Shown here: positions 1-7,765 of the stretch, one piece after another
Position numbering within the stretch: position 1 is the first letter of the stretch
How the letters are laid out: the number at the start of each line of letters is the position of its first letter
From: Opitutia bacterium UBA953
Lineage (GTDB): Bacteria; Verrucomicrobiota; Verrucomicrobiia; Opitutales; UBA953
Direction of reading: 5' to 3'
Assembly (NCBI GenBank): GCA_002293125.1
Contig: DBCR01000004.1
Coordinates: 1 to 64,000 of the forward strand
DNA: 64,000 nt
Translations under genes and position numbers: made by a program
The notes under the pieces: generated by a model
Database searches by the model: none
What the model was told of the DNA's origin: nothing
What the model saw: only the letters and a program-made list of their open reading frames with translations

Positions 1-215
1 CCGACGTCGGGTCCCTCCGTCCATTTCAGTCCGAGCCAGCGCAGGTCCTCGATCGCCGCCTCGGCGAACTCTGGACGGCAGCGTCCCGCATCGAGGTCTT
101 CGGTGCGGTAGATCAGCATCCCGCTGGCGGCGCGGGCGGCAGCGAGGGCGAACGTGCGGGCGTGGCCGACGTGCAGGTAGCCGGTCGGGGTCGGGGCTAG
201 CCGTCCGCGGGTCAT
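1..215 (-). CDS. gluQ: Glutamyl-Q tRNA(Asp) synthetase (N-terminal part, cut by window edge)
   Basis: Only the first ~71 residues are in the window. They begin MTRGRLAPTPTGYLHVGHAR, the class I synthetase HIGH-type nucleotide-binding signature of the GlxRS family. The next motif reads EDLD followed two residues later by R. This is the form seen in GluQ, which charges glutamate onto queuosine-34 of tRNA-Asp, whereas true GltX usually has EDTD. The ATG shares one base with the stop of the upstream Nif3-like gene (TGATG), so translation is probably coupled. The anticodon-binding region that would separate GluQ from GltX lies outside the window, so the call rests on the EDLD motif alone. Confidence 0.75.
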   Translation of the reverse strand, partial: MTRGRLAPTPTGYLHVGHARTFALAAARAASGMLIYRTEDLDAGRCRPEFAEAAIEDLRWLGLKWTEGPDV

Positions 216-976
216 CAGAGCGGATTGCCCGTGGGGATGAATTCCCACTTCACGCCAAACTCCGCAGCCACCGCGGCGGCGAGGGCCTTCACGCCCCAGG
301 TTTCGGTCGCGTAGTGTCCGCAAGGATAGAGATTCCAACCCTGCTCGTGCGCTTCGTTGAAATGTTCTTCGCGGAGCTCGCCGGTGATCAGCGTGTCGCA
401 CCCTTCGGCCTTGAGGTGATCAAGGGCGCTGCGGCCGCTACCGCTGAGAATCGCGATCCTCTTCGGATTCGCTGACCCGAACTCGATGCCCTTGTAAGTC
501 TGCGGATACGACGCCTTGAGGCGCTTGCGCAAGGTCGCACGCGAGATGCCCTTACAGATGCAGGCGATGGGTAGGCCTTCGTAGTCTACGAACCAATCGA
601 CGACTTTGAGGCCAAGATCTTGGGCGATCAGCGCGTTGTTGCCGATGGCCGGGTGCGCGTCGAGCGGCAGGTGACTGGAGTAGAGCGACAGGCCAGCCTT
701 CTTCAGGGCCGCCTTGCGCATGGCGCGGACTTCGCGCTCGGGCGAGACCGGACGCCAATACATCCCGTGGTGGACGATCAGGAAATCGACGTCGCGGCGG
801 GCGGCTTCGGCGAAGACCTTAGCGCCCGCGTCCACGGCCGCGCCGACCTTGCGCACTGGGCGTGTACCCTTGTGCTGGAGGCCGTTGCGGGAGCCTTCGA
901 AGTCAGCGATGTGCTTGCCGTTGGTGAGCAGGTCGCAGTAACGGGCGACTTGGGTGGCGGTGACTCGGGTCTTCAC
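215..976 (-). CDS. Nif3-like dinuclear metal center protein
   Basis: A 253-residue protein of the NIF3/YbgI/YqfO family, which forms a ring with a two-metal site; its cellular role is unsettled. The expected metal-ligand blocks are all visible: IVHHG near residues 67-71, SHLPLD around 101, and GHYATE near 219. The N-terminal GSRNGLQ matches the family GSxxGLQ block. It has no signal peptide, so it is cytosolic. It overlaps the upstream LolA-like gene by ATGA and the downstream gluQ by one base, which places it inside one operon. The family assignment is firm; the biochemical function is not. Confidence 0.88.
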   Translation of the reverse strand: MKTRVTATQVARYCDLLTNGKHIADFEGSRNGLQHKGTRPVRKVGAAVDAGAKVFAEAARRDVDFLIVHHGMYWRPVSPEREVRAMRKAALKKAGLSLYSSHLPLDAHPAIGNNALIAQDLGLKVVDWFVDYEGLPIACICKGISRATLRKRLKASYPQTYKGIEFGSANPKRIAILSGSGRSALDHLKAEGCDTLITGELREEHFNEAHEQGWNLYPCGHYATETWGVKALAAAVAAEFGVKWEFIPTGNPL

Positions 977-1809
977 AGTTTCTTGAAGTTAGCCGGTGTG
1001 GCGGCGGGTTGCGCGAGCGTGGCGGGTTCGAACGTGGAAGGAGCGAAACTTCCGCCGAGCGCAGCTTCGGTGATGCGGAGCAGGTCGGCGTCGCGCGTGG
1101 TTTCGTCGAGCAGGCTGCACGCGGCGAGCATCCACTGCTCGTCGACCTTCGAGAATTCCTCGACCTGCAGTGTGCGGGTCTTCTTGCCGTTCGTGTCGAA
1201 GCAGCTCGCCTGGATGAGCACGCCGTAGACATGGTCGATCGCGTAGTTTACCTTCGCGGGTTCGTGGCCGATTTGATTGAGCGCGTCGAAGGTGTGCACT
1301 GGACGTCGACGTTTCTCAGTGGTCAGGTAGGCCGTGGCGGGCCAATGCGTGAAGGGCAACTGGAGGTCGAACGGCGTGAGGATGAGTCCCTCCGCGAGCG
1401 GGATGAGCGGAGTCTTGTTATCGAGTTCCTGGGCGGGGGCGCCGTGGCGGGAGACCCAGACGCGGCTACCTTGGGCCGACTTGACGGTGATAAAGGCCAA
1501 GGCGGGCTTACCTTGAGCGTCATTGATCTCGCCGCGGAGGAGTTGGGCTGAGCCGTGCGACGTGGCCCAGAGCGTGCCTTTGACCGCGGGCAGTGACTCG
1601 CCTTTGCGCGGCTTGTGGACGACCTCGAAGCGCAGGCAGAGAGCGCTGTTTAGACGGGCGGTGCGGAAGCCTGCGAGGAAGGCCAGGCCTTGCTCAGGCG
1701 TCAGCTGATCGAGCGCCGGGGCGGAAGGGACCCGTGATTGCGCGAAGCAACCGAGTGCGATGAGACACGCTACCCAGCGGACAGACAGGCTGAGCAGTCG
1801 AGTTCTCAC
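973..1809 (-). CDS. Exported LolA-like outer-membrane lipoprotein-sorting family protein
   Basis: A 278-residue protein with an N-terminal signal peptide (about residues 1-24, ending ALGCFAQ). The C-terminal half resembles the LolA-like fold of outer membrane lipoprotein-sorting proteins, with alternating strands such as VYGVLIQASCFDTNGKKTR and the family-style V-D-x-x-W block (KVDEQWMLAAC). It probably acts in the periplasm on lipid or lipoprotein, but a specific cargo cannot be named. No Met lies near the N-terminus and the start codon is GTG, six bases after the secG stop, so the gene is read through from secG. The recognition is by fold-level resemblance. Confidence 0.55.
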   Translation of the reverse strand: MRTRLLSLSVRWVACLIALGCFAQSRVPSAPALDQLTPEQGLAFLAGFRTARLNSALCLRFEVVHKPRKGESLPAVKGTLWATSHGSAQLLRGEINDAQGKPALAFITVKSAQGSRVWVSRHGAPAQELDNKTPLIPLAEGLILTPFDLQLPFTHWPATAYLTTEKRRRPVHTFDALNQIGHEPAKVNYAIDHVYGVLIQASCFDTNGKKTRTLQVEEFSKVDEQWMLAACSLLDETTRDADLLRITEAALGGSFAPSTFEPATLAQPAATPANFKKL

Positions 1810-1815
1810 TCAGGC

Positions 1816-2268
1816 TTACTTGGCCGGAGCCGGAGCGGCGGGCTTCGCCGGAGTCGTCGCGGCCGGAGCCGGGGTGGACTGGGGCGTGGCGGCGGCAGGA
1901 GCAGGGACGGCAGGAGCAGGGACGGAAGGAGCGGTGGGCGCAGTGGCAGCCGGAGCAGCCGGAGCAGCCGGAGCGGCGACGGGGGCGGTGGCCTTGGCAT
2001 CGAGAGCCTTGGCGGACGGTTTTTCGCGGGCGACGAAGCCGAGGTAGAGGCCGAAGCTGAGAACGAAGAGGATGACCGTGAGGGTCGTGGTCATCTTCGA
2101 GAGGACGTTGGCGGATTCGCCACCGAAGACGGTCTCAGCGGCACCGCCGCCGAGGGCCGAGCCCATGCCAGCATTGGCGCTGGGGCGTTGCATCAGGATC
2201 ACCAGGACCACGAGGATGCAGACGAGGAAGAGGGCTACCACGGAGGCGTAGAGAAGGAAGTCCGACAT
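1816..2268 (-). CDS. secG: SecG, preprotein translocase subunit, with long Pro/Ala-rich tail
   Basis: SecG is the small two-helix partner of SecYE in the inner membrane. The protein has two hydrophobic segments (about residues 4-27 and 60-80). Between them is the family loop with VLVILMQRPSA and a Gly-rich GMGSALGGGAAETVFGG stretch, which is diagnostic. The 150-residue length exceeds that of typical SecG, because the second helix is followed by about 65 residues of almost pure Ala/Pro/Thr. The DNA under this tail contains a 15-bp and a 9-bp direct repeat. The start chosen is MSDFLLYASVV; an in-frame ATG three codons upstream (2277) is an alternative. It sits between recF and the LolA-like gene. 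Confidence 0.88.
   Translation of the reverse strand: MSDFLLYASVVALFLVCILVVLVILMQRPSANAGMGSALGGGAAETVFGGESANVLSKMTTTLTVILFVLSFGLYLGFVAREKPSAKALDAKATAPVAAPAAPAAPAATAPTAPSVPAPAVPAPAAATPQSTPAPAATTPAKPAAPAPAK
1894..1973. repeat. Short tandem repeats inside the secG tail
   Basis: Two exact copies of the 15-mer GGCAGGAGCAGGGAC (1894-1908, 1909-1923) are followed by three exact copies of CAGCCGGAG (1947-1955, 1956-1964, 1965-1973). They encode Ala/Pro repeats of the SecG tail on the opposite strand. Both unit lengths are multiples of three, so copy-number change would lengthen or shorten the tail without a frameshift. Confidence 0.8.
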
Positions 2269-2312
2269 GCCGCCCATCCAAGGGGTCAATTCCCCATAAA
2301 ACAACGCCAAAA

Positions 2313-3374
2313 TCAGGCCTGAAGGTACCTGCCCCCGGAGACCCGGTAGGTCAGCCACTCGCCGGAGGGCGGGGGAACGGTGCCAGTCGCGATAACCTGA
2401 TGCTTTTCACCGACTTCGTTCCAGAAGGCTCGGCGGCGGGTATCGTCGAGTTCGCCGAGGACATCGTCGGCCAGGATGACCGGTGGCGTGGGGGCGAGGA
2501 GGGTGTCGCGCTGGAGACGGGCGAGGCAGAGGGCGAGAACGAGCAGCCGTTGCTGGCCTTCGGAGGCGTAGTCGGAGGCATCCTTGCCGGCGAAGAGCAT
2601 ACCGAAGTCGTCGCGTTGCGGGCCGCGGAGGGTTGTGCCCGTGGCGAGGTCGGCGACACGTGTCTTCGCCCAGATCTCAACGAGTTGTTCGGCGGCGACG
2701 TCAGGTTGGTAGGCCAAGTCGGCACCTTGATCAGGAAAACCGGCGCGGGCGCAGGCATCGCGCAAGGTTACGGCGAGGTCAGGTAAAATACGGGCGCGGG
2801 TCGCGGCGATGAGCTGGGCCGGCGCGAGCATCGCTTTCTCGAAGGCGCGCAGTTCCTCGTCGGAGCGGACGGTTGACTTCAAAAGTGCGTTACGCCCGTC
2901 GAGGGCGCGACCGTAGTCGCGGACCGCGGTGAGATAGGCGGCATCGGTGCCGCCGATGGCAGCATCGAGCCAGCGACGGCGGTTAGAGGGCGAACCGCGC
3001 ACGAGGCGAAGGTCGTCGGAGCAGAAGACGATCGTCGGGAATTGCCCAAGGTGCTGGGCGACCGAAGCGACCGGCGTGCCATTGAGCAGCGCTTTACGCG
3101 AACCTTTGGCGAGGCGGATCTCAACCTCGGCGTTTTCCACCGGGGAAAGCCGGACATCGAGGCGCAGGCGGGCCTCGGTGCAACCCGCACGGACGAGCGG
3201 TGCGATGTCGGTCGTGCGGAAGGAGCGGAACGAAGAGACCAGCGCGGCGGCCTCGAGGAGGTTGGTCTTCCCTTGGCCATTATCGCCGAGCAGGAACACG
3301 CGAGGGGCGTCCGTGGAGACGTCCGCGAAGGTCAGGTTGCGGAAATCGGCGGCTCGGATGCGCGTCAGGCGCAT
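2313..3374 (-). CDS. recF: RecF, DNA recombination and gap-repair ATPase
   Basis: RecF is an SMC-like ATPase that loads RecA at single-strand gaps together with RecO and RecR. The 353 residues match the family length. Walker A is GDNGQGKT at residues 30-37. The ABC-type signature is SEGQQR near 268 and Walker B is VILADDVLGELD near 300. RecF often sits with dnaA, dnaN and gyrB; here it lies between a LysM lipoprotein gene (3-bp gap) and secG, so it is not part of an origin cluster. The ATG start gives the canonical N-terminus MRLTRIRAADFRN. Confidence 0.95.
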   Translation of the reverse strand: MRLTRIRAADFRNLTFADVSTDAPRVFLLGDNGQGKTNLLEAAALVSSFRSFRTTDIAPLVRAGCTEARLRLDVRLSPVENAEVEIRLAKGSRKALLNGTPVASVAQHLGQFPTIVFCSDDLRLVRGSPSNRRRWLDAAIGGTDAAYLTAVRDYGRALDGRNALLKSTVRSDEELRAFEKAMLAPAQLIAATRARILPDLAVTLRDACARAGFPDQGADLAYQPDVAAEQLVEIWAKTRVADLATGTTLRGPQRDDFGMLFAGKDASDYASEGQQRLLVLALCLARLQRDTLLAPTPPVILADDVLGELDDTRRRAFWNEVGEKHQVIATGTVPPPSGEWLTYRVSGGRYLQA

Positions 3375-3377
3375 GGC

Positions 3378-4106
3378 TTACTCCGGAAGGAGGATCACCG
3401 TGCCGATCTTCGGCAGGCTGTTGACCGACGTCATTTTGTCCCGGTTCGCGTTATAGATCGCTGAGATCCGCGTCGGACTGGCATCACCATAAATCTTACG
3501 GGAGATACCGGAGAGGGTGTCGCCCTTGGCGACCGTATATTGCCGGAAGCGCTGGGGCTTACCGTCATCGGTCGTCGCCGGTTTTTCCGCCGGCTTCTCG
3601 CTCGTAGTCTTGGGCGGTAGGACGAGCCCTTTCTGGGTACGGTTGTAATCGGCCAGTTCGCGTTTCAGTTTCTCGTTCTCCAGCTGGAGGTTACGGAGTT
3701 TGGCGTTGAGGTCGGAGCCGCCGAGGGCGTCGGGTTCCATCGGTCTTCCGGGCAGCTGCTGCATGAACTGCTTCTCGGCGGTCTTGATCAACTGCCGGAC
3801 GAGGTTCGATTGCTCGGACGTCGGTTTCATCCGTATATACTGGTTGAAATGGTAGATGGCCGGCAGTGGATCCTGCAGTTCGAGGTACATGCGGCCGGCT
3901 TCGAGGTTGGATTCCGCGGCGCCCTTACGTTTGTCGATCACCTTCAGGTAGCACTCGAGAGCCTTGCGGACTTCGCCGCTCTTATAGAAGTTCTGACCTT
4001 GGCGGAAATCTTCGTCTTCGACGTCGAGCGTGCGGGAGTCTGCGCGCGAGCCGTCCTCGCAACCAGCGAGGAGTAGGACCATGAAGACGAAGACAGCGCG
4101 AACCAT
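3378..4106 (-). CDS. LysM-domain lipoprotein with TPR and coiled coil
   Basis: A 242-residue envelope protein. The lipobox LLAGC near residues 12-16 predicts lipid attachment after signal peptidase II cleavage. It is followed by two TPR-like helical hairpins (about 35-100), a coiled-coil stretch (about 130-155, NLQLENEKLKREL) and a C-terminal LysM domain (about 188-240) with YTVAKGDTLSGISRKIYG. LysM binds peptidoglycan or related N-acetylglucosamine polymers, so this protein likely tethers membrane to wall. It lies 3 bp upstream of recF. No Shine-Dalgarno is visible; instead a hairpin abuts the ATG. Confidence 0.85.
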   Translation of the reverse strand: MVRAVFVFMVLLLAGCEDGSRADSRTLDVEDEDFRQGQNFYKSGEVRKALECYLKVIDKRKGAAESNLEAGRMYLELQDPLPAIYHFNQYIRMKPTSEQSNLVRQLIKTAEKQFMQQLPGRPMEPDALGGSDLNAKLRNLQLENEKLKRELADYNRTQKGLVLPPKTTSEKPAEKPATTDDGKPQRFRQYTVAKGDTLSGISRKIYGDASPTRISAIYNANRDKMTSVNSLPKIGTVILLPE

Positions 4107-4109
4107 GGC

Positions 4110-4126
4110 CGGACAATCTCTGTCCG
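4110..4126 (-). promoter_or_regulatory. Hairpin abutting the start codon of the LysM lipoprotein
   Basis: CGGACA (4110-4115) and TGTCCG (4121-4126) form a perfect 6-bp stem with a 5-base loop. In the mRNA its 3' edge lies three bases before the ATG of the lipoprotein gene, exactly where a ribosome binding site would be. There is no U-tract after it, so it is not an obvious terminator for the upstream epimerase gene. A role in translation is inference only. Confidence 0.35.
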
Positions 4127-4148
4127 ACTCGGTTCCTTCAACCCAAAA

Positions 4149-5048
4149 TCATTCGCCGATCGCCTGGCGGAGGGCCGAGTCGAGGTCGGGCTTCGCGAAG
4201 CGGAAACCACCGTCGCGCGCCACGGCCGGGCGGGCCGCGAGGTCGCTGAGGATGGTCTCGCGCCCCATCTGTCCGAAGAGCATGGAGAGGGCCCAGGCGG
4301 GCATCGGCAAGAAGCTGGGGCGGCGGAGGACGGCGCCTAGCGTGTGGGCAAATTCGGCTTGGGTGACGGTCTGGGGTGCTACGGCGTTAAGTGGGCCGCG
4401 GATGGCTTGGTTATCCAGGCACCAGACGATGAGTTCGATGAGGTCGGGGAGGCCGATCCAGCTCATCCGTTGCCGCCCGCCGCCGATGGGGCCACCGAGG
4501 CCAAGTCGGAACGCCGGGAGCATCTTGTTCAAGCCGCCGCCAGTGGAGGAAAGAACGAGCGAAGTCCGCAGCAAGACCGTACGGATACCTCCCTTGCTGG
4601 CCGCTAGGGTCGCGTTTTCCCATGCTTCGGTCACGGCCGGCAGGAAGCCCTCGGCGGAGGGCGCGGAGGATTCGTCCAGGGTTTCGGCCCGGTGCAGTCC
4701 GTAGCGGTTGATACCGGACATAGAGATGAATACTTCTGGTTTTTGCCTCACGCTGATGAGTGTCTCGGCGAGCAGGCGGGTGCCATCGCGACGGCTGGCC
4801 ATGATGCGTTCCTTGGCGGCAACCGACCAGCGTTGGGCGATGGATTCGCCCGCGAGGTGGATCACGGCATAGGCGCCTTCGAGGGCGGCGTGATCGATGT
4901 GGCCGGTGAGGTGATTAAAGCCACCGGACCCGTCATGGCGGGAGCGGAAGGGGATGACTTCGTAGCCAAGCTCGGTCAGTCGTCGGGACAATGCGGAACC
5001 GATGAGTCCCGTGGCCCCTGTCAGGATGATACGACGACGAGCGGTCAT
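4149..5048 (-). CDS. TIGR01777-type NAD(P)-dependent epimerase/reductase (YfcH-like)
   Basis: A 299-residue short-chain dehydrogenase of the extended type. The Rossmann nucleotide motif GATGLIG is at residues 11-17. The family block VIHLAGESIAQRWSVAAKERIMASR follows, then EAWE near 160. The C-terminal half has the DUF1731-like region of this family (PAWALSMLFGQMGRE). The substrate is unknown for the family, and cell-division or membrane roles have only been inferred elsewhere. It is cytosolic, with the start at ATG giving MTARRRIILTGATG. It is in the same direction as mnmM, 31 bp downstream of it. Confidence 0.85.
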   Translation of the reverse strand: MTARRRIILTGATGLIGSALSRRLTELGYEVIPFRSRHDGSGGFNHLTGHIDHAALEGAYAVIHLAGESIAQRWSVAAKERIMASRRDGTRLLAETLISVRQKPEVFISMSGINRYGLHRAETLDESSAPSAEGFLPAVTEAWENATLAASKGGIRTVLLRTSLVLSSTGGGLNKMLPAFRLGLGGPIGGGRQRMSWIGLPDLIELIVWCLDNQAIRGPLNAVAPQTVTQAEFAHTLGAVLRRPSFLPMPAWALSMLFGQMGRETILSDLAARPAVARDGGFRFAKPDLDSALRQAIGE

Positions 5049-5079
5049 CCTAGAGAGAGTGAAAGGAATGCTTCCGACT

Positions 5080-5664
5080 TCAAGCCGCCGGCTTGTTCAC
5101 GACGAGGATCCAAGGCTTTCCGGGCGTCGGGTAATAGCCGATCTTCTCGACGTGGAGGCCGGCGGAGGCCTGCTGTTCGGCGAACTTGAGTACGATGTCA
5201 GATTCTTCGGGTCCGCCAGGGTGTCCGGTGTAGGCGACGCAGATGAGGCGACCGCCAGGGCGGAGGTTATCGTAGGCGTCGCGGAGGGCGCGGTCGGTCG
5301 AGGCTGGCTGCGTGATGATGGAGGCATCGCCGCCGGGTAGGTAGCCCAGATTGAAGATCGCGACGGCGATCTTGCCGCGCTGGGCCGGCGTCAGGACGTC
5401 GACCAGTTCCGCGTGGCTGCGGAGGTGCAAGGAGACGCGGTCGAGGAGGCCCGCGACCTCGAGGAGGTTGCGGCTGGAGGCGATGGCTTCCGGCTGAATG
5501 TCGAAGGCGTGCACATGCCCCGTGGGGCCGACGGCTTGGGCCAGGCAAGCGGTATCGCGGCCTTTGCCAGCGGTGCCGTCGACGGCGATATCGCCGGGAC
5601 GGAGAATCTCGGAGGCGAGTTTTTGGGCGCGCTCGGTGACGCGGATCGGATTTATGGGAGCCAA
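5080..5664 (-). CDS. mnmM: MnmM-like tRNA wobble-uridine methyltransferase (YtqB family)
   Basis: A 194-residue class I SAM-dependent methyltransferase of the PF06962 family. Motif I is DGTAGKGRDT from residue 29, and the catalytic-loop motif NLGYLPGGD is at 105-113. In Bacillus subtilis the family member YtqB/MnmM adds the methyl of mnm5s2U34. The chosen start is TTG, because the frame is open only from a TGA six codons upstream and has no ATG or GTG near the conserved N-terminus. The gene overlaps the end of menB by 13 bp, implying translational coupling. The specific tRNA substrate is inferred from the family. Confidence 0.75.
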   Translation of the reverse strand: MAPINPIRVTERAQKLASEILRPGDIAVDGTAGKGRDTACLAQAVGPTGHVHAFDIQPEAIASSRNLLEVAGLLDRVSLHLRSHAELVDVLTPAQRGKIAVAIFNLGYLPGGDASIITQPASTDRALRDAYDNLRPGGRLICVAYTGHPGGPEESDIVLKFAEQQASAGLHVEKIGYYPTPGKPWILVVNKPAA

Positions 5665-6497
5665 GGGAATTTTCGGAAATCAGGAGGGCGCTTCTCGTTC
5701 CAAGCGGCGCGACCTTCATCGCCCTCTTCCGAAAGATAATAGAGCAGGGTGGCGTTACCGGAGAGTTCTTGGATGCCGGCCTGGCCGTCGAGTTCGGCGT
5801 TGAAGGCCGACTTGAGGCAGCGGATGGCGAGCGGGCTCTTGGTGAGGATTTCCTGCGCCCACTTCACGCCTTCGGCGTCAAGTTGCGCGTAGGGGACGAC
5901 CGTATTCACCAGACCCATTTCGAGGGCCTGCTTGGCGTCGTATTGGCGGCAGAGATACCAGATTTCGCGGGCCTTTTTCTGGCCGACGACGCGGGCGAGG
6001 TAGGAGGCGCCGAAGCCGCCGTCGAAACTGCCGACTGTCGGGCCGGTCTGGCCGAAGACGGCGTTATCGGCGGCGATGGTCAGGTCGCAGATGACGTGGA
6101 GCACGTGACCGCCACCGATGGCGAAGCCGGCCACGAGGGCGATGACGACCTTGGGCATCGAGCGGATGAGGCGTTGGAGGTCGAGGACGTTGAGGCGAGG
6201 GACGCCATCCTTACCCATGTAGCCGCCTTTTTTATCGCCGCGGATCTTTTGGTCGCCGCCAGCGCAGAAGGCGAACTTACCGTCGTCCTGCGGGTTGGCG
6301 CCGCGAAGGAGCACCACGCCGATGGAGGCGTCGTCACGCGCATCGGAGAAGGCCTTCAGCATCTCGGCAATCGTCTCCGGGGTGAAGGCGTTACGGCGAG
6401 AGGGGCGGTTGATGGTCACGCGGGCGATACCATCGGCTTTCTCGTACACGATGTCGGTGAACGCTCCTTGCTTTTGCCAACTGATCTCGGACTGCAT
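5652..6497 (-). CDS. menB: 1,4-dihydroxy-2-naphthoyl-CoA synthase MenB
   Basis: A 281-residue crotonase-fold enzyme that cyclises o-succinylbenzoyl-CoA in menaquinone synthesis. The features are FCAGGDQKIRG at about 77-87, GFAIGGGHVLHVICDLTIAAD at about 119-139 with the oxyanion glycines, and the MenB-specific FGQTGPTVGSFDGGFGASY. Also present are YLCRQYDAKQALEMGLVN and the C-terminal NEKRPPDFRKFPW. The ATG at 6497 gives the family N-terminus; an upstream extension of 26 residues is not conserved. No other men gene is nearby. The presence of menB points to menaquinone as a respiratory quinone. Confidence 0.95.
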   Translation of the reverse strand: MQSEISWQKQGAFTDIVYEKADGIARVTINRPSRRNAFTPETIAEMLKAFSDARDDASIGVVLLRGANPQDDGKFAFCAGGDQKIRGDKKGGYMGKDGVPRLNVLDLQRLIRSMPKVVIALVAGFAIGGGHVLHVICDLTIAADNAVFGQTGPTVGSFDGGFGASYLARVVGQKKAREIWYLCRQYDAKQALEMGLVNTVVPYAQLDAEGVKWAQEILTKSPLAIRCLKSAFNAELDGQAGIQELSGNATLLYYLSEEGDEGRAAWNEKRPPDFRKFPWLP

Positions 6498-6588
6498 GGG
6501 CTTAACTTGGTGGACGGGGGCGTTTTTTCCAACGAATAAGCGACGAGACGCTTGAAAATCGGCGGAGGGTCCCACACTTTAGCGGTCT

Positions 6589-7056
6589 ATGGCCCGACTG
6601 ACCCCCGAACAGATTTCCAAGGTTTCCGCCTGGGTGGCCGAAGGCGCCACGCTTTCGCAGATCCAAGAGCGTCTTTCGACGCAGTTCGAGGTCCCGATGA
6701 CCTACATGGACGTCCGTTTCCTCGTCGACGACCTTAACCTTGCTCTCGTCGAGAAGGAAGAGCCCAAGCCAGTGGAAGAGCCCGTCGCCGACGCCGCCCC
6801 CGCTGAGGCTGGCGTCCCGGCTGACACCGCCCAGGGCGCCGGTGTCGTGACGGTCGAAGTCGACACGATCGCCCAGCCTCATGCCATGGTCAGCGGCCAC
6901 GTCACTTTCTCCGACGGTGAAAAGGCGGATTGGTATATCGATCATCAGGGTCGCCCCGGCATGGCCGCACGGACGCCGGGATATCGTCCGACGCCGCAGG
7001 ACATCACCGACTTCCAGACGAAGTTGGATGCTGCGCTCCGTCAGGCCGGTTACTGA
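6589..7056 (+). CDS. Conserved hypothetical protein with N-terminal helical and C-terminal beta domain
   Basis: A 155-residue protein not recognised from any named family. Residues 1-55 are helical with an HTH-like pattern (LTPEQISKVSAWVAEGATLS). A Glu/Pro/Ala-rich linker covers about 56-85. Residues 95-125 look like a beta domain (MVSGHVTFSDGEKADWYIDH) followed by a C-terminal helix. There is no signal peptide or membrane span. It is the only plus-strand gene in the first 27 kb, divergent from menB across 91 bp. Its coding bias resembles the neighbours, which supports it as a real gene. It may be a lineage-specific Verrucomicrobiota protein. Confidence 0.7.
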   Translation: MARLTPEQISKVSAWVAEGATLSQIQERLSTQFEVPMTYMDVRFLVDDLNLALVEKEEPKPVEEPVADAAPAEAGVPADTAQGAGVVTVEVDTIAQPHAMVSGHVTFSDGEKADWYIDHQGRPGMAARTPGYRPTPQDITDFQTKLDAALRQAGY

Positions 7057-7060
7057 GCGC

Positions 7061-7765
7061 TTAGCGTGTCTTGAGGATTGCTTCCGCCAAGACAAAGTCC
7101 GCCGGACGCGTCAGTTTCAGGTTCACCGAAGGGTTCTCGACCAAAGAGACGTCTTGCCCGACGAATTCGACGGCGGAGCTATCGTCGGTCACTTTGCGCT
7201 GCAGCTCAGCGACCTTGCGATAGGCCTTGAGCACGATGGCGGTGCGGAAGACCTGCGGCGTCTCAGCCGTCCAGACGAGTCCGCGATCAGGGGACGTCTC
7301 GACGGAAGCCGAACCGACCTTGGCGATCTTCACCGTGTCGGCCGCACGTCCGGCCAGGATGGCGGCGCCAGTTTCCTTGGCTTTGTCGCGGACCTTGCGG
7401 ATGGCTTCGGGCGAGACGAGCGGACGGGCCCCGTCATGGATGTGCACCAAGCCGGTATGGCCTTCGCAGGTATTGAGAGCGGCGAGGACGGAATCCTGGC
7501 GGGATTCGCCGCCAGGCACGAAATCGATTCGGGTGGCCGTGGGCAGATGACCGGCGAGCTGGGCCTTCAGTTTGGTGAGCTGAACTGCGTCGCGATAGGT
7601 CATGACGACACGGCCGATGAGGCCCGTGCTGAGGAAGGCCTGCAGCGAGTGGACGAAGACCGGTTTGCCGGCGAGGAGCGCGGTGATCTTGTCGTCGACG
7701 ACCGCTTGCATGCGCCGCGCGGAACCCGCGGCGAGAAGGACGAGGATGTCGTCGGCCGCGCTCAT
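7061..7765 (-). CDS. ispD: 2-C-methyl-D-erythritol 4-phosphate cytidylyltransferase IspD
   Basis: A 234-residue nucleotidyltransferase that transfers CMP to MEP in the non-mevalonate isoprenoid pathway. The family blocks include HDGARPLVSPEAI near residue 110 and TAETPQVFRTAIVLKAY near 167. DDSSAVEF near 193 and NLKLTRPADFVLAE at the C-terminus complete the set. The N-terminal CTP-binding loop is unusual: it reads AAGSARRMQAVVDDKIT where E. coli has AAGFGRRMQTECPKQ, so the second Gly and the Pro of PK are missing. Arg, Met and a nearby Lys remain. It overlaps pyrF by ATGA. Confidence 0.85.
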   Translation of the reverse strand: MSAADDILVLLAAGSARRMQAVVDDKITALLAGKPVFVHSLQAFLSTGLIGRVVMTYRDAVQLTKLKAQLAGHLPTATRIDFVPGGESRQDSVLAALNTCEGHTGLVHIHDGARPLVSPEAIRKVRDKAKETGAAILAGRAADTVKIAKVGSASVETSPDRGLVWTAETPQVFRTAIVLKAYRKVAELQRKVTDDSSAVEFVGQDVSLVENPSVNLKLTRPADFVLAEAILKTR

